NCBI GenBank assembly: GCA_014529385.2
Contig: CM043952.1
Location: forward strand, 71,888,799-71,952,798
From: Adiantum capillus-veneris
Lineage: Eukaryota; Streptophyta; Polypodiopsida; Polypodiales; Pteridaceae
Length of the DNA: 64,000 nucleotides
Direction of reading: 5' to 3'
Below are positions 46,672-57,891 of the stretch, piece after piece; within the stretch, counting starts at the first letter, position 1, and each line of letters starts with the position of its first letter. A program made the position numbers and the translations under genes. Below the pieces are notes generated by a model. The model did not search any database. It was not told the DNA's origin and saw nothing but the letters and a program-made list of their open reading frames with translations.

Positions 46672-47771
46672 TTATCTCTTGTTCCTCTTGGAACGTGTGG
46701 GAGATCTACCTCGCCATTGGCTCTTAGCAAAAGTATTCTTAGAGTAGGAAACATTTCCTTTCCTCTCTTGGTCATCATCATATCTTTGTGCATGACTAAT
46801 GGCTTCTTCCAAAGTTTTTGAATGTTGGGTCTTGACATGAAGACGATAGTCTTTGTCAAGACCCCTATTAAACCCCCGTATCTTTTGGAATTCATCTAGA
46901 CCTTCTAGTTTTAATACGATTTCTCGATACTTTGAAAGGTACTGTGTGAGAGAGAGGCCAGTCATGCGGCATGCATCCCATGCTAACCAATTCTTATCTT
47001 CTTCATTGGAGTCCAAAAACTCACTGGAGAAAGAAGCTTGAAACGTAGCCCAAGACGGAGGACGAGCATCTATTGGAAATGTCATCCACCACTTATAGGC
47101 CTTGCCTTTAAGAGATAGACTTGTTTCCACAGCCGTCTTTATATCCGGGGTGTGTTTCAATCTATGAATATCACTCCATTTGTGTAGAACGTATTGACCG
47201 CATCCTTGTTGCGATCACGCTCTTCCCCGTGAAACTCAGGAATGGTGATATTCTTAAGTAATGCATTGCTACCTTCTGCATCTTCTGCAACACTTGTCTC
47301 TTGGACTCCTAGAATCATACGAGATTGGTTCCCTTGAACCGTGCCACTTGTGGCTCCTTGAGTTGTCTGTGAATTCATAAATTTCACAAGTAACTCTATA
47401 AGATTGGTAACATTTGCATTGAGTGCAAAGAGGTTTCGTTCAAGTACGCTTTGGCGATGTTCCAAAGTCTTGAAAGAAGCCATATCTACAAGCCCATGAT
47501 CTCCTAGATCATCATCATCATGCATATTAGTGTCAGCAGCACTCGTGGTGCCCTGATTTTGATCTACGTGCTCAAAATCAAACGTGTGTAGGTGGGATAT
47601 CATCATTGGCCATGGTAAACACACACTAATGCAAAGAGAGAAAAAGAAACGACAACTTGTACCTTCAAAAATTGAAGTCTTTGTGTTTTGTATGCTCTGC
47701 GATTTGCGTTGCATGCGAACCTCGCTTTGCGGGAAGTTGAGCGCTTCACTTGTTGTTCCTTGTAAGAACAC
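46672..47771 (-). pseudogene. gag: Element 5 gag
   Basis: Minus strand, two frames: 47771-47157 and 47160-46672, with a frameshift near 47170. Capsid region: ITIPEFHGEERD, then SLSLKGKAYKWWMTF, SWATFQASFSSEF, LTQYLSKYREIVLKLEG. This is a Retrotrans_gag core of the chromovirus type. The true start is uncertain: ATG 47618 (MANDDIPP) in another frame is a good candidate. TAA at about 46670 separates it from nucleocapsid in the same frame. Confidence 0.8.
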
Positions 47772-47978
47772 CGTTGATGATTCTTCACAAAAACTCGTCG
47801 TTTGTGTGAAGGCTTTTCTTCACTTTGAAGCTACCTCGAATTTTTGGAGGAAAACTTGCCTTCCTCCAAGAAGTGAAAAGGAAGGGTAAAGCTTCTTCCT
47901 TGAAGTTTGAAGCTTTCCCTTTCCTTCTAGTTTTTCTTTCAACACAAGTCGACTATCTTTCCTTGTTATACACAACAA

Positions 47979-48040
47979 GGGCCAATAGCTTGATGGTAAA
48001 GTGTTGGCTTCTTATCCTCATGGGGTGGGTTCAACCCTCC
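47979..48040 (+). ncRNA. tRNA-like Pol III promoter relic in element 5 leader
   Basis: A-box-like TAGCTTGATGG (47986-47996) and B-box-like GGTTCAACCC (48028-48037), 31 bp apart, which is tRNA-like spacing. No full cloverleaf could be drawn. Possibly a tRNA-derived SINE or tRNA fragment. Confidence 0.3.
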
Positions 48041-48184
48041 TTCATGCAAGGGTTAAGCGGGCCTTCCTACGTGCTCAACCAACGGCGCCAATGGAAGCCT
48101 TTGGAGCCTCGGTGCCGTCGAGTTGCCGGTCAAGTTTGCCTTGGTCGTGCGTTGTGGAGGGCGTAGATGGGGTGGGCGTGGTCG

Positions 48185-48525
48185 GTTGTCGTTGTTTCTC
48201 CACGCGTTGCTCGCACAAAATACTGTGCCTATCTTCTATTTTCTGCAGAGCGGAGACGTCGCTATTTGCAGAACGTGGGAGAGAAGCAGGGCGTCACACG
48301 CACATGCAAGCTGCTTTTAGCCTCCTCCAAAAAATAGCTCGGATACCAGTCCGCAGTCGGCAGTCGCTGTTTCTCCACACGCTGCTCGCACAGAATACTG
48401 CACCGGTCTTCTTTTTGCTACACAGCGGAGACGTCGCTGTCTGCGGAACGTGGGGGAGAAGCAGGGCGTTGCACGCACATACAAGCCGCTTTTAGCCTCC
48501 TCCCAAAAATAGCTCGGATACCAGT
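48185..48525 (-). repeat. Tandem duplication of about 165 bp with two primer-site-like ends
   Basis: 48185-48349 and 48361-48525 are about 85-90% alike. Each ends in AGCTCGGATACCAGT, whose complement ACTGGTATCCGAGCT is close to the Met-tRNA primer site (TGGTATCAGAGC). Confidence 0.75.
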
Positions 48526-48655
48526 GAAAGGGCGGTGGTAATGCGTGTGCTAGTCTCCACCCAACCGTGCTATCTTATAGCCTCCCCCTAGCGTACACAC
48601 TGTCCAGCCGTGTTGGTGGCCTTGCCCATAGGACCCATGTCCTTACAATCTGACA
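48526..48655 (-). repeat. Candidate short LTR of element 5
   Basis: Minus strand TGTCAGATTG ... CTTTCA, ending one base before the primer-site-like TGGTATCCGAGC. 130 bp is short for an LTR and no second copy was found. Confidence 0.3.
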
Positions 48656-48671
48656 AGCAGAACTGTTCATA

Positions 48672-48789
48672 GTGAAAGCTTCAGAGATGATCGAGTTGGT
48701 TGCAGTGCGATCAGGGATGTCACTTCCTTTTCAACCCCATGCTACCTCTTTTGAAGATATGAAATACTTTGTGGACATGCCTGTGGTAT
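48672..48789 (+). pseudogene. ABCG/PDR-type transporter exon fragment
   Basis: The plus strand reads MIELVAVRSGMSLPFQPHA ... FEDMKYFVDMPV and then a GT donor-like GTATAA. RxGMxLPFQP ... YFVDMP is the linker just before the second nucleotide-binding domain in full-size plant pleiotropic-drug-resistance ABCG transporters. No Walker A or further exon is found nearby, so this is an isolated exon, either a gene relic or a TE-captured piece. Confidence 0.5.
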
Positions 48790-48979
48790 AATGCACAGAT
48801 TTTGCTTCTTTTCTTTTAGTTGTCTATGCTTTTTGTGTACTTGGCAGCTAACATGGCTTCAAGGATGGTAGAACTTTCATTGTAGATAGCCCTTCTAGAG
48901 TTTTAATGTCCAAACTGAACTCTTCTAATGGTGAGGTTGACCGTCTGCTTGGTGATGATGCTCTTATAGGTAGTCAGTC

Positions 48980-50160
48980 ACCTTGTCCTTTCTGCATAAG
49001 GCTCCCCATCCCCATTGTCAAAAGAATAAATGGCACTCTCTTCCTCTTGTTCATTCTTGTTAGGTAGGTGACGTTGAGTAACCACGGTCTCTTCATTAAC
49101 TGGAAGATCACTGGCTGGTTTTTTAGTAGACTCCACATGAAGGTTACCCGTTGGCTCTTCTTTGAAAGTAGGTGGCTCATTAACAAACAGACCACCAGCT
49201 GTAGAACCAGGTGTCTCTCCATGCAGCTCATTAAGTGGTGGTTGACCATTAGCTGGGTTTTAGGTGAAACTAGGGGGCTTTCCATGGGACTTACCCATAT
49301 GAGATAGCTCCCTAGCTAACTCTTGCGTGGAAGTAGGGTGATTTCCATCCATATTAGATAGCTCCCTGGTTGACTTTTGTGAGGGAGATTTAACTCTCCA
49401 TGAACCTCATTATTATGAAGTGTATTGTGAGTAGCATCATGTTTTTCAGTTGTTGGAAGTGCTACCTCTCCTTGTTCATTTTTCGGTGACAGCATTGTTA
49501 TTGAACGTTGGGTGTGGCCAGAAAGGTGGAGCCACAGGTGAAGCAAATTGCCAACCATTAGTTTTTGCATATGCATGACCCATATATGGATTCCCAGGAT
49601 ATGGAGGATCCAGGTATGGATAGATGCATGGGTCCATGCATCAACGGATGTACATTATGTATGGGATGGTTTTGTGAATGCCCCTCCATGATGCCATAAT
49701 TTGGTGTCCTCTTGTTAGCTAAATTGCTGATTCTGAATCTCGCAGATGACTGTTACCTCCCAAACGAGCAACCCTGACCCCCATCTCCCCACAAATTGAG
49801 TGGTTTCCACCATGAGATGCTTGCCAATTATTTGGCTAGTCAAGACTAGCGCCTCCCATCATGCCAGAAGACCTCATGCATACTGCAACGTGTAAAAATT
49901 CTCCTGTAAGCTCATCTAGTGAGCCTCGCTTAGCTAGCTTTTCGAACCCACTTGTCACCCATTATTAGCCTCCCGTCACTATAGGAAGACTTGCCCGCCG
50001 CAAATCATCCTGCCTTGAACCCCTACCTTGTAAATCTAAGCTCTTTCTAAAGCCCATTTGATGCACCACATTGCCACCAAAGGTCATTACAGCCTGGGCA
50101 ACTTCAGCTGCTCTGCAGACAGTTTGAGGTCACCTTGCCACACTCCAGATCATTGCCTCG
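48980..50160 (-). pseudogene. Unrecognised decayed gene
   Basis: Minus strand. Long coding-like stretches broken by stops and frameshifts: AQAVMTFGGNVVHQMGFRKSL, then GFEKLAKRGSLDELTGEFLHV, WQASHGGNHSICGEMGVRVARLGGN, a proline/tyrosine-rich piece (YLDPPYPGNPYMGHAYAKTNGWQF) and hydrophilic repeats (NEPPTFKEEPTGN, NEQEEESAIYSFDNGDGE). I cannot assign a family. It has no transposon motif, so it may be a dead host gene. Confidence 0.4.
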
Positions 50161-50189
50161 CATGACCATCCTCTAAAAAATTCAACGCG

Positions 50190-50262
50190 GAGTCGAGCAG
50201 GTAGGATTGAACCCTACACCTTGACTTCACGAGAGATCTAGTGCTCTACGATTCTACCTGCA
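50190..50262 (-). ncRNA. tRNA-like relic
   Basis: Minus strand: GCAGGTAG at one end pairs with CTACCTGC at the other, with GTAGAGC (A-box 3' part) and GGGTTCAATCC (B box). The anticodon arm (CTCTCGTGAAG) does not pair well, so this is not a functional tRNA. Possibly an organelle-type tRNA fragment or SINE. Confidence 0.3.
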
Positions 50263-50659
50263 TGTGTGCATTGATGATCCAATGCATGCCACTAATTGTT
50301 GCCAAACACTTGTTGCAAGCCCACTCAAAAATTGAGTGACTAGCCTGCTGCCCTACCAATCACGCTTTCCTATAGCATGGTCAACATGTTGATATTTAAA
50401 ATGTCGAAGGGGAAGTTTTTGCAGCTTTTTCCGGCCCTGGGCTTTAGTTACCTAGCTGAACTACGCTATTGCAGGTGTAGTTCATAGAGTAAAATGGGAG
50501 ATCTATAATGAGGTAAGCTTATGAAGTTGACAAGCTGACAAGGAGGAACGGGAAAGGGGGGTTGGGGACTCTTAAAGGCAACCCATGGTATCACCATTTG
50601 TAGAGTGGGAGCAAGATCGAGAGCATGATGAGCTTACATTTTGATTCGAATAAAAACAA

Positions 50660-51152
50660 GGGAAAATTACCAAAATACCCCTCTAATTTGTGGAAATTCC
50701 CAAAATACCCCTCAAATTTCAAAAATTCCCAAAATACCCCTGATATTTTGTCATAATTTCCCAAAATACCCCACAAATTTACAAAATTTCCAAAATACCC
50801 CTGGTTGTGAGATTAAATTTTTTCAAAAATTAAAAAATTTGTACCTTTCATAAGAAGACTGATTGTCTATCAATACAAGATACTAAAACTAGAATTTGAG
50901 TAGGTAATGTAGGCTTTGGAGATAAATTGCTTCATTATTTTTAGATATAATTGCCCTTTTTTGCGAGGTAATTTGTGACAAATTACATGCTAAGCACTCA
51001 AAAACGGATCTTGATTGTCAGAAAAGAATAAAGGAATGATAAGCTTGAATACTTCAACCAAAATAGATACGAGGGTATTTTGGGAATTTTTGAAATTTGA
51101 GGGGTATTTTGGGACTTTCCACAAATTAGAGGGGTATTTTGGTAATTTTCCC
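50660..51152. mobile_element. Mutator-type MITE, 493 bp
   Basis: Inverted repeats of about 88 bp beginning GGGAAAATTACCAAAATACC, almost identical between the ends. They are flanked by a perfect 9-bp duplication TAAAAACAA (50651-50659 and 51153-51161), the length expected for Mutator-like elements. The left arm has five units of TCCCAAAATACCCC at about 30-bp spacing. No coding, so non-autonomous. Confidence 0.9.
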
Positions 51153-51161
51153 TAAAAACAA

Positions 51162-51626
51162 TACGTCATCTCAGGGTTTAGGCTTCCTTTTAAAGTTGGT
51201 GTAACTAAGCCTCGCGTGACCATAGCCTTATGAAGAGAAGGCTACCTCTCCTTCGTTTTTAATTATCTAATGGTCATTTTGCAGCCTCGTGATTTTATCA
51301 CTTTTTTCTCTTGTTAGTGTCGAGTGAGGGACTCAGAGGGAGGGCTGCCGGCCGTATTGGGACCTGGTCGCGCTGAGACTGCGGTAAAGGTTTTTAGCGT
51401 AGGCCTAAAGGCTAAAAGGTTTTTGGCGTAAAGACCTGAATCACTTGATACACCACGCTGGTGGGCTGACCTTGTCATCGTTTTCACCTCACTACCATAG
51501 CTCTTATATTATACCCCGTGGGCCGTCTTTCCTTTCTATTCTACTTCTGAGGCAATCGGCAGTGACATTCACGAGCACAACATACACAGATCTAGCAGAA
51601 ATTGAGGCAGTAAGTCCATCATCACC
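51162..51626 (+). promoter_or_regulatory. Upstream region of the TAXIMIN-like gene
   Basis: No other gene seen. CTTATATTATACC at 51503-51515 is a possible TATA box about 115 bp before the ATG. The transcription start cannot be placed. Confidence 0.3.
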
Positions 51627-51750
51627 ATGTGCTGTGGGGATTGTGAATGCCGGCCTCTCGGCTTTTTACTTGGCTTGCCCTTCGCTCTCCTGGCCACGTT
51701 GCTCTCTGTGCTGGGTGCCATCATCTGGGTTATCGGGTAAGTGCATTTTT

Positions 51751-51782
<32 letters not shown>

Positions 51783-53140
51783 ATTGCAATTTCGCACTTT
51801 ATGTTACTCTCAGTTGTGGGTATGGTCTTCAATACCTACTTGTACAGATGCCTAGCTTCAGATTTGGTTACATTTTGTCATTGCATGCAACTTACCATAT
51901 TTGCCGAGTCCGCCTTAGCTATGACAGAAAGTCAGGAGGCTGGTGGGAACTCAAATTTGTGCTTGTGGGTATGTATCCTATGTAGGAAGGGGTTTTTTCA
52001 ACATTTATTGATGCCTATTTTCAGTACAATTGGGCACTGACAGTGCTGTAGGCTGGTTACTGAATTAGTCAATATGGGACATGATGAAGCTTGTGTTATG
52101 TAGCTTACGGACACCCACTGTGAGGTTATGGGCGAGTGTGGAATTTCTAGGTATATAATGCCAATGATAAGTTACATCGATCAGAGCCTTGCTCACATTT
52201 TCTATTCAGTTGTTCTAAAGGCATAAGAGAGAGATGCCGAAAGTAAGGGGTGACGAGCTATTTGTACAAGAAGCATTGTTAGCTCTTGAAAGATGTTTTC
52301 TCTGTAGTCGCGGCGAGGTGCCTATGAGGATTAAATGACGTTTTAAGTTTGTCACAACGGAGGGAAACAAGGGCTTTTGTCATCTCATTCTAGAACTCTT
52401 TAGGTGCTTCTATGCTCTTTGTATTCTGAACATAAAATGCCTTTGCTTTATTGGAGGAGTGAGAGTTCTAAGCTGTTAACAAGATCAGCACAATCAAGTT
52501 CTTCAATTTTCGGTAGCTAGGCTACTGGTTTGCACCTTGCCGATTCTTGAGGTGCGAAAGGACATCAATTGCAACCATGGCTGGAAAGATTAGTTTGCTC
52601 AGTGATATGCATAAATTTTTTAAGTCGTCGTACAAAGGTTTGATATACCATTCCTTGCATTTGGATGTCCGACAAGGTTGTGCGCTAGAGGGCAATGTAG
52701 TTTTTTCTTTCTAGCTTCAAGTGCTTCATTTGTATAATCTTGTTGTATGAGCTTGTAGAGCATTCTTTTGTAACATGTGGTACAGGGCAAGGGCCACATG
52801 TAACAAATGACACTAATTGAATGGGTTAATCTAGCTTGCTTGTTGTGGCTTCATGTGCTTAATTTGTATCATCTTATTATATGATTAGCTTGTGTAGTGT
52901 TTCTTTGTAAAATGCGGCACTTTTGTCGCAGGTTACTAATGCTTTCTCCCATTTTATGAGGAGCTTCGATGATACTGATTCATTAACAAGGTTTTTTCAT
53001 CTTTTTTTTGTGCCAGGATCATTCTGAGCTGTCTTTGCCCATGTTGCATCTGCGTAGCAGCAATTATCAATCTGGCGCTGGCTCTTATCAGGGCTCCCCT
53101 CCATGTCATTGAGTGGTTTACTTCCAAAATACCATGCTAG
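51627..53140 (+). CDS. TAX1-like: TAXIMIN-like cysteine-rich peptide gene, two exons
   Basis: Exon 1 is 51627-51736 and exon 2 is 53017-53140, with a GTAAGT donor, a TGCCAG acceptor and a phase-2 join; 234 coding bases give 77 residues. The protein opens [20 protein letters not shown], has a hydrophobic helix ([17 protein letters not shown]), then the cysteine cluster [10 protein letters not shown], a second hydrophobic stretch and the C-terminus [28 protein letters not shown] and a final IPC are hallmarks of TAXIMIN, a small plant-only peptide tied to specialised metabolism and organ separation, likely handled by the secretory pathway or membranes. The length matches the family. The 1,280-bp intron starts with a GA microsatellite (51751-51782). 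No defect is seen; it is the only intact host gene here. Confidence 0.9.
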
Positions 53141-55810
53141 TGCACAGTTTTGAGCTCCCATGTGAGATAGCTTCTCATTTTTCAAACATGTAGACTTTGT
53201 GTACACTACTAGTTTAACATGATTTTTCGCGCTGAATGTAAAAGATTTTGAACAACGGCTTACTTATTACCTTAGGCAGGAATTTCTGCTATTTAGTTAA
53301 TAATATTTGTGGGGATTTTCGGAAAGGCTCTCTTGTCGGCTCTTTATGTTACAATCTACGATGGACATAGAAAGAGGGTAAGTCAACTTTGAATGGCATC
53401 GATACTCTTTGAAGCTTTGGTTTGGCTCTTATTCAGTGGACTTGCTATTTGCTTTTCTCTGCACACTCACTCACATGGACACTTACCCACAGGTTACAAC
53501 CGTGGCTCAGTCTCAAGTTTTTTAATGGTATCAATGTTCATCCAAGCTTGGTCTTCTCCTACTAATGTTTGCGAGTGGCTTTTATTTGTGCACACAAGTG
53601 TGCTTGAATCAAGAGGCTATGCCCTGGTCAATTTCATCGGCACTCATGTTATTCCCAATGGTTGAGAGTTCTAGATGCTGCTGCAGAGAGAATTCCCTGA
53701 GTTTCCTTGTTATGTTTTCGGTGGTATATCTAATGATTGCAATGTTGCCGAAGGGATTGTAACCTAGTGTTGTTGAGGGTGGATATGTGGGTGTGTGTAA
53801 GGCCCAGGTTTGATATCCAGCAACATTTTTCAAGTTTAAATGGTACCTCAAAAATAGAAAGATTGCAATGTTGAATTTAGTAGTATGTGTAATGTGCTGC
53901 TGAGAGTCCATCAGTTTTTGGAAACGAATGCTGTGTAGAAGCGGCAGTGGGGTACATTCTTAACAAGTGTTATAAAGTAACACAAGGCCTGCGCATACAT
54001 CACATTTCCAAGCAACAATTTCAAACATGAAAACTCCAATGCTGTATTGAATTTCACGAATTTAGACCTCGCCTACTTAATCACTCTTACCTGTTTTGGT
54101 AAAGGGTAGGGTACGAGTAGCAGTTAAAAAGTTGGACCCCAGCTCAGAGATAGATAGTAAAGAGAAGGCTGCCTCTAGCGAGAGACAACCCCCTTTGGCT
54201 AGCTGGACGGGTTATGTAATGTGCAGGTTGCTCATTGGTTGGTATGAGAGTTTAATGCCCGTTCTCGTCTGTGTGAGAGTATCCAGAATTTCAAGAGTTT
54301 GGCAGTTTAAGACTTTTCTTAACCTCAAAAGAAAGAAACATATAAGGGTATAAAGTGAGATTTCCTCTTGGTAATCATTATTTTTTATGACTTGTTCCTA
54401 CATCTTTCACCAAGAATTGGGTTGTATTGTTTGAAGAAGGCCTTCTTCCAAATCCCTCGCAAAATTGACGTGAGGGCTTAAAATTTCGAAGACATTTGGC
54501 GTACATCTGCATGTTTTCTGTGAAAGATTGTCAAATTCCATGCTTCTGAATATAATCATAGGCACCTGTGGATTGGGATAATAGTTTCATACTGGATTCT
54601 ACCGGAACACCAATGTCTTTATACCTGTATGCCTTAGCTGGAGCTTGGTTTACTTCTGAGATGTGGGATTGCTTGGCCATGCCAATATAAACTGTTCGTC
54701 CTCATTACCCTTGCCTGATGTTGAATGGCTTCATAGTTTTGAGTCTAATGTCTTTTAATACCAAACAGCTATTCTAGCATCAATGAGAAAACAGGAAATG
54801 AGTAACACATTTATAGATTGGCATCGCGGAAGATTAGGGCAAGTAAAGAAGGCCCATCACGCAACTGTGCCATCACAAAAAGATTTGAAAGGCCTTGCGT
54901 GCGCAACTTGTCACCTCGGGATAACTTATACCAAAGTTGGATCAAATTTGCATCCTTCACAATATCCATGTAAATAAATTATGCAACCAAATATGTGCAT
55001 GAGTGCATGCACACCCACATACATACACATTCCCTTAAAAGAGGCATTGTACTAAGCTCACCATTTGATGATTACTCACCATCTTTGAAGTGGCTTGCTT
55101 GTTCATCATGCTTGCGATGGCAGTATCAACCCCACTTCTAAGGCTTGTCGAGTACATCCCTAAAATATTCCCCTTTAATTCTCTGTGACTTGCTACTCAT
55201 ATAAGCTCTTGCAACAACTTTCAAAGTGTTTTGTGCAGGCAACTGTTGTGCCATGATTACTTTGTAGCAAATGGTTTAACTAAATTAACAAACATTAAAG
55301 AACGAGTCATGATATAACAATGTTTAAAAGTCATCATGCAATTTTGATTGATTCATCAGAGAGATGACCTGTTAGTTTCATAGATAGTGAATGTGGACGA
55401 TATTTATTGTTTGTATGCTTTAGGACATTCACAAATACAACTGGGCAAGGTGGAATGGTATAACCAGTTTTAGTCTTCACTTTGAATATGCTACACTGCA
55501 ATAGAAGGGTAGTAGTATAATTGCAATAGGTATAATAAAGTTTGGTATGTGCTTCCTTTTCATAAAAGTATATTAGTATACTTGAATTTGTGTTGTAGGT
55601 TAATATGAGGAGATCGCGTAGAGTTTATTGCTCTTCCGAAACTCAAGATTGGAGATTTTAGGAATTAGTAGTTGTCAATAGCAGTGAAAATTTGCAATAT
55701 AGTCTTAAAAAATAATGAGAAATGCATTATGTGCTCGTATGCTTGTGTTCCTAAAAAGAAAAAAACCATACATACATATGGCACCTTCTTTACTTAGCTT
55801 TTATACACGG
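53141..55810. other. AT-rich intergenic DNA
   Basis: No supported gene or complete repeat. The open frames are short and of random composition. The first few hundred bases should hold the 3' untranslated region of the TAXIMIN-like gene. Confidence 0.5.
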
Positions 55811-56125
55811 TGGAAAGGGGAACAAACCCAACACACTCTAAACTTACCTCTCTATAGCCTAGGGATTAACCCGCACCCCTAACCACACAGGATCACGCAC
55901 ACCGATACACAATTTGCAAATTGCAATTGCATATACTTGCCTTCGAACACCACCGGCTACACACACTCACACATGAGTACTTCAGCACAATAGACCCATC
56001 AACAAACCATCACCAGTATCCCACACATTGATGCATACACTCACCAAATCCTGTAAACACACTCACATCGGGAGGCCTCACACACCTCGACGGCACACAA
56101 ACCCACACCCAATCTGCAACCACAA

Positions 56126-56167
<42 letters not shown>

Positions 56168-56570
56168 CACACACACTCCTGTGTGGTCTGGAGCCAACGC
56201 TACCACAGACTAGCACAAAGACAAGACGAAGGAGCAAAGTGATCTGAGTCGAGCAGTCGCATAAACCATAGCAAAATCATGCATCAACACATATATATGA
56301 GGGTACAATGATGGCGTTAACGGCCAGTACAACCCCTGCTTTTCATTTGCCGTCATGGCGGCTCTCCTTCCCTCGTAACCGGCCATCCTCATTGGCGGCT
56401 TCTCAGCCCTCAAAGGCCCGCCTCTCTAGCACTCTGTAGCCGTTCTCATCCTCCTTCCACAGCACTGTCATCAACCCTTGGCGCACCCAACGCCCTCCTT
56501 ATCACCTGGACCTGCCTGTGAGCATCCCTCTCTGACGTCTGCCAGCCCGCCACCTCTGTAAACAACGCCA
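55811..56570 (-). repeat. 3' LTR of element 7
   Basis: 760 bp. Contains a CT microsatellite at 56128-56163. On the minus strand a purine-rich GGAGGAGGAATTGGAAAGG lies just upstream, a plausible polypurine tract. Confidence 0.7.
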
Positions 56571-57891
56571 CCTCGTGGCCTTTCCAATTCCTCCTCCTAC
56601 TGCCACCCTTGGCGGCGCATCATCTGCCCGACTGCTACACCGACCTTCCTCACCTCCTAGCAGATGGCGTCCTCTACTTGTGCACTAGGCCAGCCTTCTG
56701 GGGGCTACTGCATATGGCACATCCTTTGTGCTCACCTACTCCCCAGCTCACTCTCTTGCCAACTATATACTCTTCTTTTCCTCCTCCATGGCGGCCTTCT
56801 TTTTGCCACTTCAAAGCTGGAAAAAAAAACGATTTGTGAATGTTTTCTATTGAGCAACGACGGTGCCGTCGTTGCGCAAAGTGACAAAAGAGTAGTATTT
56901 ATACTTTGAACGTACAATTTTTTTCCTATCTTGACTTTTTATACAGAATTTATACCACGTGTCAAATTTTCAATACTTAGTTCAAAATTGAACTTTCTTT
57001 TTCTCACTTTCTGCGATATCGCCACTTCAAAGTGAGAAAATAGGTAGAAAAAAGTCCGTTTTTCTCGAAAAACTCTAAAACTTGTTGTGGTGGCCAGGCC
57101 CCTGGCGGCCTTCTTTTTGCTCCGGCTCCTGTGTCGTCACCACTGTCCCCCCTGTTTTCTGCTGGCGCCCTCCTCTTGAGCCCTCTTGATGGCGGCCTCC
57201 AAAGCCTTGCCTTATGCAACCCCCTTTGCCGGCAGCCCCTCGGCTCCTTTTGCGCTCAGTTCACCTGCCTTCTGGCGGTCCCAATTAACTGCATACAACG
57301 CCCCCAATCCTTTGGCCATCCTCCCTACTGCTCCACCCTATTGGCGAGCCTTCTCCTCCCCTCAAACTGGCAGGGCCCCCCAGTGACATGGGCCACGCTG
57401 GCTCCTCCTCCTCCTCCTCCTGTCCCGTCAGCCCCCCAACCGACGGCCCCCCAGCTCAGACCAGCCCTCGGCTCCTCCTTGACCCTGGCCTGTGGTCCCC
57501 CTCTTCTGCGAGTAGGCCCCCTCTCCTCCTGTTTTGGCAACCACCCCGATGGCGACCTTCTCTCACATGCCGGGCAGATGGCAGCTTTCCATGCTCGGCC
57601 TCCTCCTACCTGCAGTGGCGCTTTTTCCCCTGCATGCCCACCACCTTGCAAAATTTCTTTTTTTATCAAGCTCTAATTTGACTTTCCCACCATGAAGCCA
57701 TGCCTTCGTTTAGCTTTGCTCACCAAAGCATAACCACCCGATACAAAGACCAAGAGCAAGCTTCAAGGCTCTTATTCTGAAAGCATCTCCATGAGACTAC
57801 CTCGCCAAGCAACACAATGCGATCACTTTTTCGGCTTTGAACTCAATGCGGCACCCGACATAACGTTATCGACCGCAATGATTAGGCCGGC
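56571..57891 (-). other. Element 7 interior, GC-rich, no gene recognised
   Basis: GC-rich, with repeated GGCGGCCTTCTTTTTGC phrases near 56790 and 57105 and low-complexity proline- or glycine-coding frames on both strands. No motif supports a protein. Confidence 0.4.

Noticed and set aside
53393-53911. Short frames with hydrophobic stretches downstream of the TAXIMIN-like gene
   Set aside because: Composition is random, there is no start context or domain, and the region is AT-rich spacer. A membrane protein is not supported.
57131-57681. Proline-rich frame of 181 codons (plus) and glycine-rich frame of 114 codons (minus)
   Set aside because: GC-rich DNA gives long frames on both strands. 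It lies inside element 7 and shows no motif.
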